Shown in pieces: positions 58,406 to 64,000 of a stretch of DNA of 64,000 bases. The notes below the pieces were generated by a model that saw only the letters and a list, made by a program, of their open reading frames with translations, was not told where the DNA came from and ran no database searches. A program made the position numbers and the translations under genes. This DNA is from Caballeronia sp. SL2Y3 (GTDB lineage: Bacteria > Pseudomonadota > Gammaproteobacteria > Burkholderiales > Burkholderiaceae): the NCBI RefSeq assembly GCF_022879575.1, contig NZ_CP084262.1, positions 1-64,000 of the forward strand. Direction: 5' to 3'. Position 1 is the stretch's first letter. Each line of letters opens with the position of its first letter.

Positions 58406-59287
58406 TTACTCCGCTGCGTACTTGCGGTCGAGTTCGTCGAAGAGAGGCTTCTTCACGAGCCGTTGACGCTCGGAGAACGGCGCGACTACAGCCGGATCTT
58501 CATCCAGCTTGCCTTCTTGCTTCAGCGCGGTCAGCGCCGTCTGCATGCCGCGCACCGCGCTCTGCAACGCGGCGTTCGCGTAGAGCACGAGACTGAAGCC
58601 GAGGTTCTGCAATTCGTCGCGGCCCGTGACCGGCGTCTTGCCGCCGATCACGATGTTGATGAGTTGCGGCGCGGCGACGAGCCGCGTCAACGATGCGATC
58701 TGCTCCTGCGTTTCGATCGCTTCGATAAAGAGAATATCGGCGCCAGCCTCGACGAACTGATTCGCGCGTTCGATCGCGGCATCGAAGCCATGCACCGCGC
58801 AGGCGTCCGTGCGCGCGATGATCTGCAGGTTCTCGTCCTCGCGCGCATCCACGGCGGCGCGTATCTTGCCGAGCATCTCGCTCGTCGAGATGACGCTCTT
58901 GCCCGCGAAGTGGCCGCATTTCTTCGGCATGACCTGATCTTCCAGTTGAATGGCATCCGCGCCGGCGCGCTCGAGCGTGCGTACCGTATGGCGCACGTTG
59001 AGCGCGTTGCCGAAGCCCGTGTCCGCATCGACGACGAGCGGCAAGTCCACTGCATCGCGAATGCGATTCGTATGCTCCGCGATCTCCGCCAGTCCCATGA
59101 ATGCGAGGTCCGGCAAGCCGAGGGACATGTTGGTGACGCCCGCGCCCGTGATGTAGATCGCCTCGAAGCCGAGGTCCGCGATAAGGCTTGCGCTCATCGC
59201 GTTGAACGCGCCCGGCAGGAGCAGACCACGGCGGGCATTCACGAGTTCGCGAAAGGCGGCGCGGCGGCGGGAAGTAGAGGTTGTCAT
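58406..59287 (-). CDS. Isocitrate lyase/PEP mutase family C-C lyase
   Basis: 293 residues. TIM-barrel family signatures: LPGAFNAMSASLIADLGFEA, DADTGFGNALNVRHTV, and the active-site loop with KKCGHF that marks C-C lyases rather than phosphonomutases. Likely acts on a 2-methyl- or 2,3-dimethylmalate-like acid, or as an oxaloacetate decarboxylase. Context is unhelpful; the actual substrate is unknown. Confidence 0.85.
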   Translation of the reverse strand: MTTSTSRRRAAFRELVNARRGLLLPGAFNAMSASLIADLGFEAIYITGAGVTNMSLGLPDLAFMGLAEIAEHTNRIRDAVDLPLVVDADTGFGNALNVRHTVRTLERAGADAIQLEDQVMPKKCGHFAGKSVISTSEMLGKIRAAVDAREDENLQIIARTDACAVHGFDAAIERANQFVEAGADILFIEAIETQEQIASLTRLVAAPQLINIVIGGKTPVTGRDELQNLGFSLVLYANAALQSAVRGMQTALTALKQEGKLDEDPAVVAPFSERQRLVKKPLFDELDRKYAAE

Positions 59288-59428
59288 GGCTGAAGAATCC
59301 CGGAAGTAGACGTAAGGCGTCGAGGCGAGCGTCGATAGCCGCCTCATAACCCGCCATGTTAAAGCGTGCAGCGCCTCGGCGCTTGCTGGAAATGGCATCA
59401 TGTGGGCTCTCGCAGAAAGGAGCCGCGC

Positions 59429-60577
59429 ATGAGTGAAACGCTGCCGGATATGCCCTTGCCCGACGGCGTGCGCGCGCGCATGGTCGACAACGGCAACGGC
59501 CTGTCGATGCATATGCTGGAAGCGGGGTATGAGACGCCGGACGCGCCGTGCATCGTGTTGCTGCACGGCTTTCCCGAACTGGCCTATAGCTGGCGCAAAG
59601 TCATGAAGCCGCTTGCGGATGCCGGCTATCACGTCATCGCGCCGGACCAGCGAGGCTACGGCAGAACCGGCGGGGCGGACACGCGCTTCGACGCCGGTCT
59701 CGCCGATTACGCGATGCCGAACCTCGTCCTCGATACCCTGGGCCTCGTTTTCGCGCTGGGGCATCGGTCGGTTGCCGCTGTCGTGGGGCACGATTTCGGC
59801 TCGCCCGTGGCGGCGTGGTGCGCGCTGACGAGGCCCGACGTCTTCCGCTCCGTCGTCATGATGAGCGCGCCGTTTGCAGGACCGCCTCGCTTCGCGTTCG
59901 ACGAACCCGCCTCGCCCTCGATGACCGATGCCATGAACGAACTGGCCTCGCTCGATCCGCCGCGCAAGCACTATCAACGCTACTTCACGGAGCCACAGGC
60001 CAACGACGATATGCTGCACGCGCCGCAAGGCCTCGCCGATTTTCTGCGCGCGTATTGGCATGTGAAGAGCGCGGACTGGTCCGGCAACCGGCCGCATCCG
60101 CTCGTCGCGCCCGTTGTCGAAGAACTCGCCTTGCTGCCCGCTTATTACGTGATGGACGCGGACAAGACCATGCCGCAGACCGTCGCGCAAACCATGCCGT
60201 CCGCGGAAGAAGTTGCATCGTGCGCGTGGCTCGACGACGCCGAACTGCACGTTTATGCGAGCGAATTCGCACGAACGGGATTTCAGGGCGGATTGAACTG
60301 GTATCGCGCGAGCAACGACGCAGGCGAGAGCGCGCGCTTGCGCCTGTGGGCAGGGCGCACGATCGACGTGCCTGCGTGTTTCATTGCGGGAAGCAGCGAC
60401 TGGGGCTGCTATCAGCGACCGGGCGATTTCGAAGCCATGCGTCAGTACGCGTGCACGAATTTTCGCGCGGCGCACTTTATCGAAGGCGCGGGGCATTGGG
60501 TGCAGCAGGAGCAGGCGCGAACCGTGGTGAGCCGCATCCTCCGCTTTCTGCGGCAGGACGCCGCGCTGCCCTTCTGA
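59429..60577 (+). CDS. Epoxide hydrolase-like alpha/beta hydrolase
   Basis: 382 residues from MSETLPDMP with AAAGGAG upstream. HGFPELAYSW is the oxyanion segment; nucleophile Asp in VVGHDFGSPVAA; the lid Tyr/Trp region, and GAGHWVQQEQ near the end as the catalytic His. Classic soluble epoxide hydrolase layout; it lacks a signal peptide, unlike the Tat-exported relative at 13466. Confidence 0.9.
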   Translation: MSETLPDMPLPDGVRARMVDNGNGLSMHMLEAGYETPDAPCIVLLHGFPELAYSWRKVMKPLADAGYHVIAPDQRGYGRTGGADTRFDAGLADYAMPNLVLDTLGLVFALGHRSVAAVVGHDFGSPVAAWCALTRPDVFRSVVMMSAPFAGPPRFAFDEPASPSMTDAMNELASLDPPRKHYQRYFTEPQANDDMLHAPQGLADFLRAYWHVKSADWSGNRPHPLVAPVVEELALLPAYYVMDADKTMPQTVAQTMPSAEEVASCAWLDDAELHVYASEFARTGFQGGLNWYRASNDAGESARLRLWAGRTIDVPACFIAGSSDWGCYQRPGDFEAMRQYACTNFRAAHFIEGAGHWVQQEQARTVVSRILRFLRQDAALPF

Positions 60578-60599
60578 AGACGCGCGTAGCCGTGCGGCT

Positions 60600-61973
60600 T
60601 TAAGCGCTCGATACCTGCAACGTGCGCTCCTCTTTCGCGCGCAGCCCATAGGCCGTGAGCAGACGATACAGCGTGACGCGCGAGATGCCGAGCTCGTCGG
60701 CCGCTTCGCCGAGGCGCCCGCGATGCCGCAACAGCGCCACTTCGATGGCCTGCCGTTCCGCCGCTTCGCGCGCCTGCGCAAGCGTGGTCGGCGCGGCTTC
60801 CACATAGTCGCCGAGTTCGAGATCGCTCGCGAAAATCTGCCGCCCTTCGCTCATGACGATGGCGCGCCTCACCCGATTGATGAGTTCACGCACGTTGCCG
60901 GGCCACGCGTAGTTGTGAAGCGCGGCAATGGCGCAGGGCGAGAACCCGCGCAAGCGGCGGCTCGCATCCCGCCTGAAGCGTTCGAGCATATGGTTGGCGA
61001 GCAGTTCGATGTCCTTGCCGCGCACGCGCAACGGCGGCTCGTCGATCTGCAGGACGCATAGACGGTGATACAGGTCCGCGCGGAAGCGTCCTTCGAGCAT
61101 CGCGGTTTGCATGTCGACGTGCGTGGCCGAAATGATGCGCACGTCCACCGCCGTCGACGTCTGCCCGCCAAGGCGCTCGATCTTGCGTTCCTGAAGAAAG
61201 CGCAGCAGGCTCGCCTGACTTTCGAGCGGCAGATCGCCGATTTCATCCAGAAAGAGCGTGCCGCCGTCCGCCGCTTCGACGCGGCCGATCTTGCGCTGGT
61301 TCGCGCCGGTGAACGCGCCGCGTTCGTAGCCGAAGAGCTCGGACTGCAAGAGATGCGGCGGAATCGCGCCGCAGTTAATGGCAACGAACGGCTGGTCGCG
61401 CCGCGCCGAACGCGCGTGAATGGCAAGCGCCGTCAGTTCCTTGCCGGTGCCCGATTCGCCCGAGATGAAAACCGGCGCATCGGTCATGGCGACCTTTCGA
61501 ATGGAGCGATACAAGGCCTGCATCGCCTCGCAGGTGCCGACCATGCCGACTTCCTGGCCATCGGTCTTATAGGCATCGTTGGAGGCGGCGTCGTGCAGCG
61601 AGACCATGCCGTACGCATGGCCCACCGCATCGACGATGCGGTCGGATGCCGACGGCATTGTCACGTAGTCGAAGCAGTAATCGCGAATCAGGCGGGAAAT
61701 ATCGGGGTTTTCCGCGTGATCCGGATCGACGGTCGCGACCCAGCCGATGCGTTGGCTCGAAAGCAATCCGACGAGCGCGGCCGTGTCCTCGGCATAGCCA
61801 CGGCTCGTCAGATCGATGATGCCTGCCGCCGCGCGCTTGTCATGCTTCGCGGCTTTAGGCGGCTTCGCAGGCGTCACGTATTCGATCGCCCAGCCACGCG
61901 CATGCAGTCGTTCGGTCAGATCGTCCGACGCTGCGCGGCCTGCGAAGTAAAGTGTTCTCGGTTCCCCGTACAT
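60600..61973 (-). CDS. Sigma-54-dependent enhancer-binding protein (VpsR-like)
   Basis: 457 residues. An N-terminal receiver-like domain (about 1-120) without clear phosphorylation residues, then AAA+ with Walker A GESGTGKE, the sigma-54 contact loop RGAFTGAN and Walker [10 protein letters not shown], and a Fis-type HTH ([18 protein letters not shown]) at the end. A degenerate receiver recalls VpsR and BerB, c-di-GMP-linked activators of exopolysaccharide genes; that role here is inference. It does not lie beside the capsule genes of this window. The C-terminal ten residues follow the HTH directly. Confidence 0.88.
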   Translation of the reverse strand: MYGEPRTLYFAGRAASDDLTERLHARGWAIEYVTPAKPPKAAKHDKRAAAGIIDLTSRGYAEDTAALVGLLSSQRIGWVATVDPDHAENPDISRLIRDYCFDYVTMPSASDRIVDAVGHAYGMVSLHDAASNDAYKTDGQEVGMVGTCEAMQALYRSIRKVAMTDAPVFISGESGTGKELTALAIHARSARRDQPFVAINCGAIPPHLLQSELFGYERGAFTGANQRKIGRVEAADGGTLFLDEIGDLPLESQASLLRFLQERKIERLGGQTSTAVDVRIISATHVDMQTAMLEGRFRADLYHRLCVLQIDEPPLRVRGKDIELLANHMLERFRRDASRRLRGFSPCAIAALHNYAWPGNVRELINRVRRAIVMSEGRQIFASDLELGDYVEAAPTTLAQAREAAERQAIEVALLRHRGRLGEAADELGISRVTLYRLLTAYGLRAKEERTLQVSSA

Positions 61974-62309
61974 GGCTTTCTCTCAGCATTTATTTGTATG
62001 TACCTACAGTATGCCTTCGACATCGCCGAGCGAAAAAGCCGCGCAAACGATAACCTGATTTTGATTATTTGAATGGGTCCGACTGAAACGATTAAGAAAG
62101 CTTCAGCAGAATTTGCGGGACAACCGTTCGTTTCATGCAAGAACGATCGTGCGATTCTTGCGCGAGGCGCGCGGCGCATGGCGGGGCGGCGCTTTCAGAG
62201 CCGGGCGCTTTTACTGATCGACTTTGATGTCGTGCAGCCGCGCGGTGCGTCGCCTCTGTGCCGATGCGGACAGGGCTGCGCGCATCGCGCGCGACGGAGC
62301 CAGTCTGCT
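61974..62309. other. Intergenic region, 336 bases
   Basis: No gene is supported. The left part (61980-62100) is unusually AT-rich for this genome and probably holds the promoter of the sigma-54 activator gene. The right part is GC-rich and shows no terminator with a T-run. Confidence 0.35.
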
Positions 62310-62612
62310 TTATTTGCCGCTGCCTGCTGCTGCGCCTGCGCGAGCGGCGGCGCCGGTGTTGGCGGCAGCGTTCGACGGGTTCTGGCTGTTCACGCCGTTC
62401 GCCGTGTTTCCGTAAGTGCTTCCGGTGGAGGTCGAGTTTGAGTTCGAATAGGCAGGCGCCGATTTCGTCGGCTTAGGCTGAAGCGTCTGATTGATGACGC
62501 CGATCTGCCCGAGCTTGTGGGCAGCGGAATTGTCGGCTTGCGATACGGTGGCGAAAGCGAGGCCGCCGGCGCCGATCGCGAACGCGACGACGGAGGTAAG
62601 GGTTGTCTTCAT
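62310..62612 (-). CDS. Small secreted Asn/Ser/Thr-rich protein, unknown
   Basis: 100 residues; signal peptide to about ATVSQAD, then HKLGQIGVINQTLQPKPTKS and a low-complexity run of Asn, Ser and Thr ending in an Ala/Gly tail. It resembles small periplasmic proteins of Burkholderiales with no known function. GGGAG lies before the ATG. Confidence 0.7.
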   Translation of the reverse strand: MKTTLTSVVAFAIGAGGLAFATVSQADNSAAHKLGQIGVINQTLQPKPTKSAPAYSNSNSTSTGSTYGNTANGVNSQNPSNAAANTGAAARAGAAAGSGK

Positions 62613-62849
62613 GATGTCTCCCTGCGGGAACGCGCCGTCCCCGAACGACTATTGTGCGCGGCGCACGGGTAGTCCGGCAGAGGGGTTTTCGCCTACGACT
62701 CGCGTGCGGCGCCTCGCTGCCGCTTTACGATGCGGCGAAATCACGCAGCATCGAAGCAGGCGGAGAAGGGCGAAACGCGGTCGCGAATCGGTAAGATGTA
62801 CTACGTAGTGTTGAGCAACGCCCTCGTTAAAACCGCATTGGAGAATCGC

Positions 62850-63071
62850 ATGTTTCCCGAATACCGTGACCTGATATCCCGGCTCAAGACTGAAGACGCG
62901 CACTTCTCGAAGCTCTTTGAGCGGCACAATGCGCTCGATCATGAAATCCGCAACATGGAGAGCGGCGTAACGCCGGCCGATCCCTTCGCCGTCGAAGCGT
63001 TGAAGAAGGAAAAGCTGCGGCTGAAAGACAAGCTGTACGTCGTATTGCGCAAGGCCGCAGAAGCAGTTTGA
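62850..63071 (+). CDS. YdcH family protein (DUF465)
   Basis: 73 residues from MFPEYRDLISRL, preceded by GGAG. A helical hairpin with the family segment FERHNALDHEIRNMESG and a basic second helix (LKKEKLRLKDKLYVVLRK). Small coiled-coil protein of unknown function, common in proteobacteria. Confidence 0.9.
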   Translation: MFPEYRDLISRLKTEDAHFSKLFERHNALDHEIRNMESGVTPADPFAVEALKKEKLRLKDKLYVVLRKAAEAV

Positions 63072-63128
63072 CGACACGGCTAGCGTACGCGCTGCCGCAT
63101 ACGCCGCGGCATTAGGGAGAAAAGGACT

Positions 63129-64000
63129 TTGAAAAACGCAAGACCAACCGGGACCCCCGCACGCCCGACTTCTCGACGCAACCCGCAGGAACAGGACAGC
63201 GACGTGAGCGTTGCCGAAGCGTCCGAGGCCATCTTCAGGCAGGAAACGCAGGACGCAGTGGATGCGGCCAATGAACTCATCACGAGCGGCATGGCGGACG
63301 TGCTCGCATCTGCCGCGTCGAACAGCGAAAGCACCGAAACGCGCATCGACACGCTGAAGGCCATCATAGGCGGCCTCTCTCCGGACGAAGCGGCCACCTT
63401 GCGCGCCTATCTCTTCGAGGCCACATCGCTCGTGGGAGCGCCGGCATCGCGCAGGCAGCGTCAGGACGAAGAACTGTCGGCCGGCTGGCGTCACGGAGAA
63501 TATCCGTACAAGCATCTGATGTCGCGGCAGGCGTACGAGAAGCAGAAGTACCGGCTGCAGGTCGAATTGCTGAAGCTGCAGGCGTGGGTGAAAGAGACGG
63601 GTCAACGCGTCGTGATCCTGTTCGAAGGGCGCGATGCCGCAGGCAAAGGCGGCGCCATCAAGCGCTTCATGGAGCATCTGAATCCGCGCGGCGCGCGCGT
63701 GGTGGCGCTCGAAAAGCCTTCGGAACGCGAACGAGGCCAATGGTATTTCCAGCGTTACGTCGAACACCTTCCCACTGCCGGCGAGATCGTGCTGTTCGAC
63801 CGCTCGTGGTACAACCGCGCGGGCGTCGAGCGCGTGATGGGCTTCTGCACGAATCAGGAGTACGACGCGTTCATGCAGCAGGTGCCGGCGTTCGAGCGGC
63901 ACCTCACGCAAAGCGGCGTGCATATCATCAAGTTCTGGTTTTCCGTGAGCCGCGCGGAGCAGCGCCGCCGTTTCAAGGAACGTGAAGTGCATCCGCTCAA
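63129..64000 (+). CDS. ppk2: Polyphosphate kinase 2, N-terminal part (runs off the window)
   Basis: The frame starts at TTG 63129 (LKNARPTGTP) after AAAGGAC and stays open for 290 codons to the right edge. After a poorly conserved head of about 115 residues come the PPK2 signatures: GWRHGEYPYKHLMSRQAYEK, Walker A FEGRDAAGKGGAIKRF and the lid/Walker B region FDRSWYNRAGVERVMGF. The enzyme uses polyphosphate to phosphorylate GDP or ADP. Class I PPK2 is likely from the start sequence; the C-terminus is outside the window. An in-frame GTG at 63204 is an alternative start. Confidence 0.92.
   Translation, partial: MKNARPTGTPARPTSRRNPQEQDSDVSVAEASEAIFRQETQDAVDAANELITSGMADVLASAASNSESTETRIDTLKAIIGGLSPDEAATLRAYLFEATSLVGAPASRRQRQDEELSAGWRHGEYPYKHLMSRQAYEKQKYRLQVELLKLQAWVKETGQRVVILFEGRDAAGKGGAIKRFMEHLNPRGARVVALEKPSERERGQWYFQRYVEHLPTAGEIVLFDRSWYNRAGVERVMGFCTNQEYDAFMQQVPAFERHLTQSGVHIIKFWFSVSRAEQRRRFKEREVHPL

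Noticed and set aside
61065..62072. 335-codon plus-strand open frame
   Set aside because: Antisense to the sigma-54 activator, which has intact Walker and GAFTGA motifs.
62796..62808. Palindrome ACTACGTAGT upstream of the YdcH-like gene, considered as an operator
   Set aside because: Single copy, short, and no regulator nearby; could be chance.

Overview
The window is GC-rich with near-continuous coding and looks like a chromosome of a soil or plant-associated member of the Burkholderiaceae, most likely the Paraburkholderia/Caballeronia group. This rests on the gene families present (DUF3348, DUF802, DUF2322, MXKDX peptide, several porin/LysR/PAS-kinase types), oxidative sugar-acid catabolism, and codon use. 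No rRNA, tRNA, CRISPR array, IS element or prophage was seen.

Layout. 1-4.6 kb is the end of a capsule/exopolysaccharide cluster: export inner-membrane protein, TPR/acyltransferase-like protein with an apparent frameshift, UDP-sugar epimerase, and a translationally coupled secreted pectate-lyase-like protein. 4.6-16.3 kb holds a chemoreceptor, DUF2182 and DUF899 proteins, an HTH regulator, a beta-propeller protein, a GGDEF/EAL protein, a LysR/Tat-hydrolase pair, a porin and DUF2322. 16.4-19.1 kb is a divergent glucarate/galactarate pair (kdgD, garD) with two inverted copies of a likely operator between them. 19.3-21.6 kb is NmrA-GST-TetR. 21.6-24.8 kb is a divergent oxidative/hypochlorite stress locus: ECF sigma factor and NrsF-type anti-sigma on one side, cytochrome b, YedY-like molybdoenzyme and a Met-rich MXKDX peptide on the other. 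Two back-to-back copies of GTAACC-N16-CGAA lie between the two halves. 25.1-30.4 kb is a MarR-FUSC-DUF1656-HlyD-NodT aromatic/drug efflux operon. 31.3-32.8 kb is a class C beta-lactamase gene beside the remnant of a LysR (probably ampR) gene.

32.8-40.2 kb is an L-arabinose oxidation and uptake operon (LysR, arabinonate dehydratase, sugar dehydrogenase, ABC importer). 40.3-44.7 kb is a four-gene block, DUF3348 / DUF802 MotA-like channel with a very long coiled-coil tail / MotB-like OmpA protein / DUF2894. It resembles the ZorA-ZorB motor of Zorya without the Zorya effectors and is the best candidate for an undescribed system. 44.7-48.7 kb is a catabolic operon of split transketolase, MFS carrier and SDR dehydrogenase. 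48.8-54.9 kb carries an AhpD-like protein, several tiny low-complexity proteins and a large PAS hybrid kinase. 55-64 kb holds aldose epimerase, trehalase, DUF1330, a PEP-mutase/isocitrate-lyase family enzyme, an epoxide-hydrolase-like protein, a sigma-54 activator, a secreted Asn/Ser-rich protein, a YdcH-like protein and the start of polyphosphate kinase 2.

How the parts work together. Arabinose oxidation and glucarate/galactarate breakdown both lead to alpha-ketoglutarate semialdehyde, but the final dehydrogenase is not in the window. The sigF locus appears self-contained (sensor, sigma factor, target promoters, effectors). The motor-like block has everything expected for an ion-driven inner-membrane machine, but its cellular task is unknown. 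All function calls come from reading the sequence and recalled family knowledge; no database search was run.
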